From a virus, in IMG/VR virus record IMGVR_UViG_3300042923_000188, positions 1 to 45,503 of that record: DNA of 45,503 nt, one strand, 5' to 3'. The position numbers and the translations under genes are program-made. How positions within the stretch are numbered: the first letter of the stretch is position 1; each line of letters opens with the position of its first letter. A model generated the notes under the pieces. That model searched no databases and was not told the DNA's origin. It worked only from the letters and a program-made list of their open reading frames with translations. Of the stretch, positions 30,093 to 39,200 are shown in pieces.

Positions 30093-30144
30093 TGGGGCAG
30101 AGAACGCGAAGACACGCCTGACACCAGTCAGTAACTCTGCCCCA
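30093..30144 (+). ncRNA. Structured 52-nt RNA element (three-way junction)
   Basis: A 10-bp outer stem (30093-30102 with 30135-30144; TGGGGCAGAG) encloses a short GCG/CGC hairpin (30106-30117) and a 5-bp CTGAC/GTCAG hairpin with an ACCA loop (30118-30131). It begins 4 bases after the Sak4-like stop and lies 51 bases before the SSB start. It could be a terminator, an mRNA-end stabiliser or a regulatory RNA. No U-tract follows, which weakens the terminator reading. Confidence 0.45.
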
Positions 30145-30195
30145 GCCGACAACTGAATATCGAGCACATCAATCACACACAGAAATGAGCACATC

Positions 30196-30681
30196 ATGGG
30201 ACTGTTCGCAGACCTCGGCGTCGACATGGAAAGCCAGGAGGCCACCTCCTTCCAGGACCCGGAACCCGGCTACTACGCCTACGAGATCTCGGCCGCTGCC
30301 GTGGTCAACGGCACGTCGAAGGACGAGAGCGTGGTGAAGTTCCGCATCACCTACGCCCTCTTCAACGACGACGGCACCCCTGCCGGATCGAAGGACGAGT
30401 GGTGGACCCTCTTCGAGAACTACGACGAGGAGACCGAACTCACGGAGAAGAGCCGTGGCTACCTGAAGGGTCGCCTCCAGGATCTCGGTGTCAGCAAGCC
30501 GCTGAACGAGGTCGAGGAGTCGGATCTGGAGGGCCTGCGGGGAACGCTCCGACTGATCCAGAAGGGCGACTACACCAACATCCGCAACGTCAAGGGTGAG
30601 GTGACGGAGGCGGCTCCGGCGAAGAAGGCTCCGGCTGCTCGCGGCACAACCGCGAGGCCGAACCCCTTCAAGAAGGGCTGA
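30196..30681 (+). CDS. Single-stranded DNA-binding protein (DUF669-like)
   Basis: 161 residues. The N-terminal part (GLFADLGVDMESQEATSFQD) and the beta-rich core (GYYAYEISAAAVVNGTSKDE; VVKFRITYALFNDD) are of the OB-fold SSB type found next to Sak4 genes. The C-terminal 30 residues are Ala/Lys/Pro-rich and basic, ending NPFKKG, unlike the acidic tail of cellular SSB. It would coat ssDNA in replication and recombination. The terminator at 30689 closes this unit. Confidence 0.75.
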   Translation: MGLFADLGVDMESQEATSFQDPEPGYYAYEISAAAVVNGTSKDESVVKFRITYALFNDDGTPAGSKDEWWTLFENYDEETELTEKSRGYLKGRLQDLGVSKPLNEVEESDLEGLRGTLRLIQKGDYTNIRNVKGEVTEAAPAKKAPAARGTTARPNPFKKG

Positions 30682-30688
30682 CCCCAAG

Positions 30689-30721
30689 CAGAAGGGCCGG
30701 GGGGTTAACCCGGCCCTTCTG
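30689..30721 (+). terminator. Strong terminator after the SSB gene
   Basis: A perfect 13-bp stem (30689-30701 with 30709-30721; CAGAAGGGCCGGG) with a 7-base loop. TTCG follows the stem, and the 3' arm itself ends in TTCTG. It begins 7 bases after the stop codon. Confidence 0.85.
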
Positions 30722-30751
30722 TTCGTGAGTGGCTAGACCCGAGGAGAGACA

Positions 30752-30802
30752 ATGGCCGCTACAGCATTCAGGGTACTCGTGAGGTACTGGAATGTCAACT
30801 AA
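30752..30802 (+). CDS. 16-residue leader peptide overlapping the primase start
   Basis: ATG with a strong GAGGAGAGACA site opens a short frame (MAATAFRVLVRYWNVN) whose stop lies 8 bases inside the primase-helicase gene. The primase start has a weaker site inside this frame. Translation of the short frame would therefore place ribosomes at the primase start. It may be a coupling leader rather than a functional peptide. Confidence 0.45.
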   Translation: MAATAFRVLVRYWNVN

Positions 30803-32582
30803 CCCTGCCGTCGACGAACTGCTGGAGTTCTTCGACCGGATCTGGGGCGATGCCGAAGGCTACGCCTATCTGCCGGTCAAAGAGAGCACCGGCAGGCTCC
30901 GCAAGATGTTTCTCCGCTGGCCGGAGCAGAGAGAGGCCGTGCCGAAGCACGTCCTGAAGCACGCCGCGAATCCCGAGGCCGAGGTCTTCTTCTCCCCGGC
31001 ACTGTTCAAGAGCATGAAGCCTGAGCAGGACAATGTGCTCGGATCGAACGTGGTCTGGGCCGACTTCGACGGCAACGCTCCGACAGAGTGGACGAGCGAG
31101 ATCGTTCCTCAGCCGACCATCGAGGTGCAGTCCTCGACCGAGAAGAAGCGGCACGTCTACTGGGTGCTCGACGAGTTCTGCGACGACCGCAAGACCTTGG
31201 AGCGCATCAACCGATCCATCGCCTACGCCCTTCAGGCCGACCTGTCGGGGTGGGATGCGAGCCAGTTCCTTCGCCCGCCCTACAGCGTGAACCGGAAGTA
31301 CGACAAGCCGATCACAGCGAAGGTGCTCGTCGACCGCTTGGAGAACGCCTACGAACTGTCGGCCTTCTCCGAGATCCCGGCACCAGCCGAGACGATCAAG
31401 GCCGAACTCGAACTCGGAGAACTGCCCACCATCGACGAGGTGAAGAGCCTCGCGAAGTGGGACAAGGAGATGCTCAGCATCTTCAACAAGACCTACGAGG
31501 AGATGGCGGGTCCGAACCACGACCGCTCCGGAGCACTCCAGCGTCTCGCCTACTTCGGTGCCGAGAAGCAGTGGACCGATGAACAGATCATGGCTGTGCT
31601 GCTGGATGCAGACGACAGATGGAAGAAGTATTCGGCTCGGGCCAGCCGTGATCGCATCCTGGCCGAACTCATCAACCGAGCCAGAGCCAAACACGGCTAC
31701 GAGAAGGTCACCTTCGACGGTCTGCTGAAGGGCCTTCAGACCCAGCCGGAGAACGCCGCTGACGATAGCGAGCACATCTACTCTGTCCGGGAACTGGCGG
31801 TGCTCCCTGGCATCGAGGACTGGGTGATCGAGGGAATGCTCATCCCCAGCGGACTCGGACTGTTCACAGGCCGCCCAGGTGTCGGCAAGACGCAATGCAC
31901 GTTTCAGATGGCTGCTGACCTCGCGACCGGCCGAGAGCAGTTCATCGAGTGGGAGCTAGACGGCCAGCCCCGGAAGGTGCTGTTCATGAGCCTGGAGATG
32001 GGTGCTCACCAGCTGGGGCACATCATGAAGCCTCTGTCGGAGCGCTACCCCGAGAAGACGCTGGAGCAGAATCTCATCGTCCACGCTCAGGGCAACCCTC
32101 TGCCTCTCGATGAAGAGTCGGGCCAGGCCTACTTCGTCTCCCTCCTCGACAGGTTTCAGCCCGAGGTCGTGATGATCGACTCGCTGTCTCTCGCTGCTGC
32201 GGGCGACGTGACGAGCGACAAGGAGATGAAGGCGATGTTCGACTTCCTGAAGGTCGCCCGCAACATCTACAACTTCGCCCTCGTCATCGTCCACCACCAC
32301 CGGAAGAAGGCGAACGACGCCCAGAGCAAGAAGAGGCCCGACGACCAGTCGGACATCTACGGCTCCTACATCGTCAGCCAGGCCATCGACTTCGCTCTAA
32401 ACCTCGAAGAGATCGGCACCGACTTCGACAACGGGGAGATCACCATGTCAATGCTGAAGAACCGATTCGCTCCTATCCCACAGCCGTTCAAGGTGGCTCG
32501 TTCGAGCAAGCTCCACTTCTCGAAGAACACTGTGAACTTCGACACCTCGTCCCTTCTGAGTGGGATCGCCGGAAATGCCTGA
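30792..32582 (+). CDS. Primase-helicase (PrimPol plus RepA-like ATPase)
   Basis: 596 residues. Residues about 1-190 are an archaeo-eukaryotic-type primase: D91-x-D93 in VVWADFDG, a Ser-His element (QSSTEKKRHVYW, S115 to H121) and D155 before SQFLRPPYSVNRK. Residues about 340-540 are a RecA-like helicase with Walker A GRPGVGKT at 360-367, Walker B VVMIDS with D463, and IVHHHRKK near 492. This fusion starts and unwinds at the phage replication fork. It is followed, with 8 bases overlap, by the DNA polymerase. It has its own transcription unit after the terminator, with a leader peptide. Confidence 0.88.
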   Translation: MSTNPAVDELLEFFDRIWGDAEGYAYLPVKESTGRLRKMFLRWPEQREAVPKHVLKHAANPEAEVFFSPALFKSMKPEQDNVLGSNVVWADFDGNAPTEWTSEIVPQPTIEVQSSTEKKRHVYWVLDEFCDDRKTLERINRSIAYALQADLSGWDASQFLRPPYSVNRKYDKPITAKVLVDRLENAYELSAFSEIPAPAETIKAELELGELPTIDEVKSLAKWDKEMLSIFNKTYEEMAGPNHDRSGALQRLAYFGAEKQWTDEQIMAVLLDADDRWKKYSARASRDRILAELINRARAKHGYEKVTFDGLLKGLQTQPENAADDSEHIYSVRELAVLPGIEDWVIEGMLIPSGLGLFTGRPGVGKTQCTFQMAADLATGREQFIEWELDGQPRKVLFMSLEMGAHQLGHIMKPLSERYPEKTLEQNLIVHAQGNPLPLDEESGQAYFVSLLDRFQPEVVMIDSLSLAAAGDVTSDKEMKAMFDFLKVARNIYNFALVIVHHHRKKANDAQSKKRPDDQSDIYGSYIVSQAIDFALNLEEIGTDFDNGEITMSMLKNRFAPIPQPFKVARSSKLHFSKNTVNFDTSSLLSGIAGNA

Positions 32583-34341
32583 CATCCTCCAGTGGCTCTA
32601 CGACCACCCCGACGAGCCCGCCTCTGTCGACACGGAGACGACCGGGCTGAATGTCCATGATGGCAGGGACCACGCCATCGGCGTCAGCATCGCCTGTCGC
32701 GCCGGAAGCCTCTATGTGGCCTACCACCACGTCGTGGGCGAGAACGCCGACGAGAGCGTGCGTGACAGGCTGGAGTGGGTGCTTTCTGACGGACGCACGC
32801 TCATCTTCGCGAACCGGACCTTCGACGTGCTCGCGCTGGAGAGCATCGGGATCTTCGTCAACGATAGTCCGTTCTACGACGTGTTCACGATGAGCCGTCT
32901 GATAGACCCCTCCGACCACGACAAGGAGGTCACCCTCGACGACCTCAGCAAGATGTGGTGCGGCGAAGCGGCGAAGATCACCGACTGGGAGTGGACCGAG
33001 TACAACGACAAGGGCCGACCGATCAAGGAGAGCACGCTCGACTGGCAGAAGAAGAACGGCTGGCCGACGACCACCCCCGAGATGATCGACGAATACGCCT
33101 GTGTCGACGCTGTGGTGACCTTCGACGTGTGGGAGGCCATCATGGCTCACCCGCACTGGAAGGCGAACCCTCCGAGCGTCTGGGAGCGCAAGCAGAAGAC
33201 GATGCGGACCTCGCTGGCGCTGCGGCGGAGAGGAGCCCTTCTCGACCTCGATCTCGTGCATAGCGAACTGGAGATCGGGCTGGCTCGGAAGGCCGAACTG
33301 CTGGAGACGATGCAGTTCAATCCCAAGAGTCACAAAGACAACATGCGGATCTTCATCGACGAGCTAGGACTACCTCCGATGCAGGTGTCGAAGAAGACTG
33401 GGCTGCCTTCATTCAAAAGCACAGTGATGGCTGAGTACGAGCCGATGCTGGAGCGTATGGAGTCGCCGCTGGCCGCTCAGGTGAAGGAGTACCGAGGCTG
33501 GGACACGGCAACAGGGCTGCTGCTTCGGCCGTGGTCCGAACTCGTCTCTCCGGATGGAAGATTGCGCACCGAGTTCACCACTCACGTCACAGCGACGGGC
33601 AGGCTGTCGAGCCGGAAGCCGAACCTCCAGCAGATCTCGAAGGAGAGCAATGGCAAGCGCTGGAAGGAGAACATCAAGCGGTGCATCATCGCCAAGCCGG
33701 GGTACTCCCTGGTCTCGTTCGACTACAGCCAGCTGGAGCTTAGACTCGCGGTCGCCTACGCCGAGGAGCCGACGCTCCAGCAGGTCTTCGAGGAGGGCCG
33801 GGACATCTTCACGGAGATGAGTGAAGAGCTTGGGATGAGCCGACAGGACACTAAGACGTTCGTCTACTCGATCCAGTACGGGGCGGGCATCCCTCGCATC
33901 ATGAACGCTTTTGGGGTCAGCGAGATGCAGGCCCGCAAGATGAAGGCGAACTTCTACCGCACCTACCCCCGGTTCCGAGCCCTCGACGCCTTCTGTCGAG
34001 ACCAGGCCGCGAAGTACCTCCAGATCCCGCTGTGGTCTGGCCGCATCCGCTATTTCATGTATCCCAGCGAGAACTACAAGGCGATGAACGCTCTGATCCA
34101 GGGAGGGGCGGCGGATGTCGTCGAGTGCGTCTGGAACTACGTCATGGACGAGATCGACAACGAAGACTGCCAGATGCTCCTCCAAGTCCACGACGCTCTG
34201 GTCTTCGAGATCCGGAATGAGGTAGTAGACCACTACACCCCGCTGATCCTGGCGACGATGGAGGATGTGCAGACGATCACGGGACAGTCGTTCCCCGTCC
34301 GGTTCGCTGTCGAGGCTTCCGACTGGGCACTTGCGGCCTAG
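32575..34341 (+). CDS. polA: DNA polymerase, family A, with 3'-5' exonuclease
   Basis: 588 residues, usual for phage Pol I-type enzymes. Exonuclease motifs: D19-x-E21 in VDTETTG, N80 to D84 in ANRTFD, and Y174-x3-D178. Polymerase motifs: A, SFDYSQLELR with D383; B, R423, K427, Y431 and Y435-G436; C, QVHDALVFE with H539-D540. In motif B the residue equal to F762 of E. coli Pol I is Tyr, as in T7. There is no 5' nuclease domain. ATG at 32575 overlaps the primase stop; GTG at 32560 is less likely. It replicates the phage genome. Confidence 0.93.
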   Translation: MPDILQWLYDHPDEPASVDTETTGLNVHDGRDHAIGVSIACRAGSLYVAYHHVVGENADESVRDRLEWVLSDGRTLIFANRTFDVLALESIGIFVNDSPFYDVFTMSRLIDPSDHDKEVTLDDLSKMWCGEAAKITDWEWTEYNDKGRPIKESTLDWQKKNGWPTTTPEMIDEYACVDAVVTFDVWEAIMAHPHWKANPPSVWERKQKTMRTSLALRRRGALLDLDLVHSELEIGLARKAELLETMQFNPKSHKDNMRIFIDELGLPPMQVSKKTGLPSFKSTVMAEYEPMLERMESPLAAQVKEYRGWDTATGLLLRPWSELVSPDGRLRTEFTTHVTATGRLSSRKPNLQQISKESNGKRWKENIKRCIIAKPGYSLVSFDYSQLELRLAVAYAEEPTLQQVFEEGRDIFTEMSEELGMSRQDTKTFVYSIQYGAGIPRIMNAFGVSEMQARKMKANFYRTYPRFRALDAFCRDQAAKYLQIPLWSGRIRYFMYPSENYKAMNALIQGGAADVVECVWNYVMDEIDNEDCQMLLQVHDALVFEIRNEVVDHYTPLILATMEDVQTITGQSFPVRFAVEASDWALAA

Positions 34342-34389
34342 TTACATCCGTAGTACGCTATCCCACTACTACCTCAACAAGGAGAACCC

Positions 34390-34617
34390 ATGCTGAAGAT
34401 CACTTCCGACAAACGACCTACCGTCGATCTGAAGACAGCTTCGCTGACGATTTCTGACGAGGACCTCGCTCGAAGCGGCGGAGAGATCATGTACCGCCTG
34501 AAGGCTTTTGCTGAGAGCCAGGGCATCCCGAAAGAGGTCAAGGCACGTCAGATGCACAACGAAGACACAGAGGAAACCGAGTACAGGTACGCCTGGTGGG
34601 AGATCTCCATTGACTGA
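34390..34617 (+). CDS. Small hypothetical protein
   Basis: 75 residues (LTISDEDLARSGGEIMYRLK; YRYAWWEISID). ATG follows AAGGAG. The 48-base leader holds CTACCTCA and two 10-base words shared with the Sak4 leader. It has no recognisable motif. It overlaps the next start. Confidence 0.65.
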   Translation: MLKITSDKRPTVDLKTASLTISDEDLARSGGEIMYRLKAFAESQGIPKEVKARQMHNEDTEETEYRYAWWEISID

Positions 34618-34957
34618 AGACGACGAGGTGATGCACGAGGAGATCCTCAGCCTCCGACAGGAGTACGAGAGCACGAAGCAGTCTACAAGCCCAGAACTCC
34701 TGCCGGATGCTCTGGTCAGGGCTCTCGCCCTCCGAGAGGATGAGAGGCTCTCCTGGCAGGCCGTCGCAGACCAGATGAATGCTGAGGGTCTCCGGACGGA
34801 GCGGGGCAGGCTGTGGTCTCGTGCGAACATCTGGAATCACCTGACCAGGAAGGGCATCTATGCCGAAGGAACAAGCAGGTCCGAGATCATGAGGAACTCC
34901 GTGAAGGACAGGCCTCGCGACTATCATGGCCGTTGGACGACAGAGGAGACATCGTGA
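34610..34957 (+). CDS. Putative helix-turn-helix protein
   Basis: 115 residues with a TTG start at 34610 (GGGAG seven bases upstream); ATG at 34631 is the alternative. The central segment SWQAVADQMNAEGLRTERGR, then LWSRANIWNHLTRKGIY, is the helix-turn-helix pattern seen in the recombinase domain of serine integrases and in small regulators. No catalytic domain is present, so this is a stand-alone DNA-binding protein. It precedes the RuvC-like gene with a GTGA overlap. Confidence 0.6.
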   Translation: MTEDDEVMHEEILSLRQEYESTKQSTSPELLPDALVRALALREDERLSWQAVADQMNAEGLRTERGRLWSRANIWNHLTRKGIYAEGTSRSEIMRNSVKDRPRDYHGRWTTEETS

Positions 34958-35445
34958 CTACGCTCAGCATCGACCCAGGAGGCACCATCGGGTGGGCTCT
35001 CTTCGACGACCGAGGAGGAGAGATCGGCCGAGGGAAGATGGATTTCGAGACCTTCTCTCACTCGATCCACTACAAGCCTCAGTTGAGCTACGACCAGATC
35101 CAATTCATGCCGCGAGGCATTGCACGAGCGACGGCGGGGCTCATGATCGATGAGGTAGTTTACGAGTCGTTCTACCAGGACCCCGGTATCAAGCAGGGCG
35201 GTTCGACAGGACCGGCCCAGGAGGTCATCGGCGTGGTGAAGTATCTCTGCCTCCAGGCTGGCATCCATCCGACCGCCCAGCGCTCCGCCCTCCTCCCTGT
35301 CGCCATGAAACACCACGGCTACGAGCCCCCGGTGACGAAGACCGGCAACCCGAAGCATCTCCCGGACGAGGACTCGGCCTGGCTGCATGGGATGTACTAC
35401 CTCACCTTCATGGGGAAGATCAAACCGAGGGATGCTACGCTGTAG
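34954..35445 (+). CDS. RuvC-like Holliday junction resolvase
   Basis: 163 residues. SIDPGGTIGWALFD near the start with D7, a Glu in VVYESF (E71) and acidic residues in PDEDSAWLHG (138-140) form the RNase-H-like triad of RuvC-type nucleases. It would cut branched DNA before packaging. GTG at 34954 follows GAGGAG and overlaps the previous stop. It is the last gene of the rightward block. Confidence 0.75.
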   Translation: MTTLSIDPGGTIGWALFDDRGGEIGRGKMDFETFSHSIHYKPQLSYDQIQFMPRGIARATAGLMIDEVVYESFYQDPGIKQGGSTGPAQEVIGVVKYLCLQAGIHPTAQRSALLPVAMKHHGYEPPVTKTGNPKHLPDEDSAWLHGMYYLTFMGKIKPRDATL

Positions 35446-35470
35446 TCACTCCAGAGGTGGAGAACGGGCA

Positions 35471-35500
35471 AGGCCCCCGCGAGCATCGCTCCGGGGGCCT
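35471..35500. terminator. Bidirectional terminator between convergent blocks
   Basis: AGGCCCCCG pairs with CGGGGGCCT, and inside it GAGC-ATC-GCTC, 13 bp with one unpaired base. On the plus strand ATTCCTTT follows. It separates the rightward early genes from the leftward virion genes. Confidence 0.85.
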
Positions 35501-35528
35501 ATTCCTTTGTGAAGACTCTCCTCGTGAG

Positions 35529-36236
35529 TCAGCCGTGATACTCCCAGTGCCAGGGTTCAAACTGGGAGAAGTTCTTTCCGGTCCAGACCCAGCCGTAGCG
35601 ACCGGCATTGGCTTGGAGCCAGCGGTGCTGAGCAGATCCGGCGTTCTGGATCGGGCCACCGAGGTCGACTGCTCGACCGGACTCGTGAACGGACGTTCCA
35701 GGAGGGGCTGCGAGGTTTCCCCGACCAGCCTTGTACGCCGCGAAGGCACGAGCCTGCTCCTCATAGGACCGCCCACCGGAGTTGACGATGAGGTCTCCGC
35801 CGAACTGCTGTCGGTAGGCCTGGTTCAGAGCCTGGAGGGCGCGTGTCGCTCCGACAGTGAGGCCGTGGGACCCACCTGCCTCGAAGGCTCTGCCTCCTCC
35901 GCCGCCTCCATGCTTGTGCGGGGCCGACGTGCCCATCTGGACGTTTCCGTAGGCCTGAGCACGGGCCAGCGACCGCTTCTGGCCGATAGCCTTCAGCCTC
36001 AATTGGTGCTGGTTCGAGCTTGAACGCTGAACCATCCCGACGCGATCTGAGATCGTTGGAGCGGCCGAGCGAGTCTGTCCCATACCGGCTTTGCCAGGGC
36101 CTCGTGGGGTAGGCAGCGCCACCTGTCCGGAACCGACGCCACCGAGCACGGTGTTGGCGTACTCGGCGGCTTGGTCCCGAGGGTTCAGGAAGTCTCGCTG
36201 AGGGATATTGCTCTGAGGGGGGGTGAAGACAGTCAT
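35529..36236 (-). CDS. Virion-associated M15 peptidoglycan peptidase
   Basis: 235 residues. Residues 1-115 are disordered and basic with a run of glycines (HKHGGGGGGRA). Residues 120-235 are a VanY-type peptidase with zinc ligands H184, D191 and H230 and E227 (FEPWHWEY). The domain resembles the N-terminal domain of the endolysin. The start overlaps the stop of the giant ejection protein as ATGA. It probably helps the virion cross the wall at infection. It ends the leftward virion block. Confidence 0.8.
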   Translation of the reverse strand: MTVFTPPQSNIPQRDFLNPRDQAAEYANTVLGGVGSGQVALPTPRGPGKAGMGQTRSAAPTISDRVGMVQRSSSNQHQLRLKAIGQKRSLARAQAYGNVQMGTSAPHKHGGGGGGRAFEAGGSHGLTVGATRALQALNQAYRQQFGGDLIVNSGGRSYEEQARAFAAYKAGRGNLAAPPGTSVHESGRAVDLGGPIQNAGSAQHRWLQANAGRYGWVWTGKNFSQFEPWHWEYHG

Positions 36237-39200
36237 TCGGCAGGCACCTCTCCGCGCTTGCGTTCAAGCTCAGCGTAGTTGATGTAGTTCGGCCGGGACA
36301 TGTCCTGGATGCCGAGGCCGGTGGCCCAGTTCATGGCCGACAGCCACATGTCCTCGGAGCCGAAGCCTCCCTTGTTGCCCTTCGCGACCTGGAACTGCGG
36401 GTCGAGGCCAGGCTTGCCGCTGAAGATCGATCCCAGCGAGCCGGTCACCGAGACGCCCATGATGTCGCTGAGGTAGTTGACTCCAGGGATCGACTCGTCA
36501 AGGTAGTCGGAGGCGTCGTTGATGCGAGCGCCGGTACCGAGAGAGCCACCTGCTGCGAGTTCGACAGGGGTTCGGATGAGAGGCGAGGTCATGCCGAGGA
36601 TGCCCCGGATCGGGTCCGCACCGAGCGTGTTGAACACGTCCATGTGCGTGAGTCCGGGGTTGACCCCGAAGTAGCCTTCCGCGGCGTTGCCGAACTGCGG
36701 GCCGAGCGCCTTCTCCGTGAGGAAGGAGGGGAACAGCTGATCCTGAGGGAACGGCTCGGAGATCGAGTCGGGGTTGACCCCGTTCGCCACAGCCAGGTTG
36801 TAGCTCGCCTTCGGGAAGGCCATCACACGACCGGGGTGACGGAGCGTCGACTCGAAGATGACAGGGAGGATCTTCGAGAACCACGAGTAGAAGGGGACCA
36901 CGACGCGGAAATACTTGCTCTCGCGGGGGGTGAGCATCGAGGCGTCGGGGTGGTACTTCTTGACCTCCGCCGCCGCCAGGTCGAAGAGGTTGTCCAGGCT
37001 CTTCACGCCAGAGAACTGCTTGCCCGAGAAGACACCGCCCTTGCCGAGTTCCTGGTGAAGGATCTGGATGAAGTGCTGTGCGCGAGCGTAGTGGTCGCGG
37101 GCCTGGGAGACTCCACCTGCCGCCTTGTTGAAGGCCGTGGTGCGACCGTGTACGTCCTCCTGGAGGGAGATCACCTTCGACCACTTCGCCATCTTGCTCT
37201 GCATCAGGGCGTCGTCGAACGTACCCTCGCTCATGTGGTAGGTCGGGCGAAGACCCTTCCGGTGCAGGAGATCGAGGATGTTGCCAGCTGTGATCTCCAC
37301 CTTCTGGCCGTTCAGGGTGCCTCGCACGATCACGTCGCTCTGTCGGGCCGGAAGAGCATCCTCGCCGTCGACAGCCTTCAGCGCCTTGATGAGGTCGACA
37401 TCGGTGTAGTCCTTCCGCATCGCCATGACCCGGAAAGCATCGCTCATCGAGCGGGAGTACTGTCGGCCTCCGCGCTTGACCCAAGTGATCGAGGCGTCAC
37501 CGATGGCGTTGCGGATGTGGTGGCCGGGGCGGTAGATCGTGATGGCGATCTTCCAGGCGTTCTGGAGAGGCATGAAGTACTTACGCACTGCCTCGCCCAT
37601 CTCACCCTGCATCTGACGTGAGGTAGTGGTCAGGATGTCAGCGTGGTGAAGTTCGCGGATGATCTCCTTGTTGTAGTAGACCGCCTTGCCGTCGATCTGC
37701 TGAGGCAGGAAGACGCTGAACGACGACGTGTTCGAGGTGTGAGGCACCTTCACGAAGCCAGGCTTCGGGTCATACGACAGCCACCCGAGGCCCTTGCCGC
37801 GAGCGACGAAGTTCTCGACGATGGCCTTGCGCTCAGCGAGAGTGAGAGCGGCATCCGACATGCGCGAGAGGAAGTCGGCCGGGTCCTCGATCTTCCAGCC
37901 TCGCCACTGCTCACCGAGGAACTGATAGAAGCGAGTCGGCTTGCCGAAAGCCTCGACCGCACGGCTCTTCGCGAGGCCGATGTCGAACTGCGGGAGGAAC
38001 TGCTTCGACGAGTCGAACTTGATCTTCAGCAGGTCGTTGAGATAGTCGAGGTTCTTCTCCGTGTTCAGGAAGACGTTCGAGAACAGCGAGTCCTCTCCGG
38101 CATCCCAGAGGTTCGCCACCATGCGAGCAAGCTCCGACTGAAGCTCGTCATCCGGACGGATCGGAGAGCGCAGCTGCACCCGCTGGAACGCCTCCAGCAT
38201 CTCCTCGCGAGTGTACCGCTTCGACAGGTCCGACAGGCGGAGATGCAGGGACCCGAGGTACTCCTGAGCCGCGAGGGACTTGTTGTGGGTGATGTCCCAG
38301 ATCTGCTCGTGCCCGTGCTTGACATTGAACGTCTTCGAGAGTTCGCCACGCATCCCGAGCAGACGCCGGGTGCTCTGGTCGATCTCGGCCACAGACCGAG
38401 GAGCCATGTCGTAGATCTCGATGGCCTCTCCGTAGGCGGCGAGAGCGTCGGCCTCATCAGAGCCGTCGAGACGCTGACCGATGTTGGCCTCCAGCATGGC
38501 CTTGCCACGAGCCGCGTCGATCTGCTCGTCCACCTCCGAGACAGCGCTCTTCACGCGCTTCCTGGTGGCATTGTCGACACCGTTCTGGACCGCCCTCAAA
38601 TCCTCTGCCTTCTCCAGCGGTACGAGGACAGCTGCGTCCTCCACGATGTCGTCACCGACCGCGACACGGGTGATCTCCGTGGCGGCATCCACGCTGTCCT
38701 GGTAGGTGCCAGTGGCCGAGCCCGCCTTCGCGATGTTCTTGTCCAGCCCAGCCACCTGTCGGAGGAACTCGCTCCGAGCGGTCGGGTCGACATAAAGGTC
38801 ATCGAGCCGCTGGAGAGCTTCGCTGGCGAGGTCGTAAGTCTCAGTCGCTCCCCGCTCTGCCATGCGCCAGCCGTTGTTGATGGCTGTACGAGCGAGCGAT
38901 TCACTGGCCTCCCGAATGCCATAGGTCAGCTGGTCAGCCAGTTCCTCGCCTGTGACGTGGACCCATCCGTCGCCCTTGCTACCCTTCGGCTTGAAGGACT
39001 TGAACGCCTTGATGTCGGCCTTCGTGAGGTTGTTGGGCATGGCCTCGCCCCTGGCACCCTTGGCACCAGGCTTCTGCGTGTTCAGTAGAGCAGCCTTGAT
39101 CTCGTCGTCCGAGCCACCCCACAGCGCCACGCGAACGGCGTCTCCCACGTTCGTCCAGTTGGCTCGGGTGTTGCCGTTGTGGAAGAGCATCAGGCGAGCG

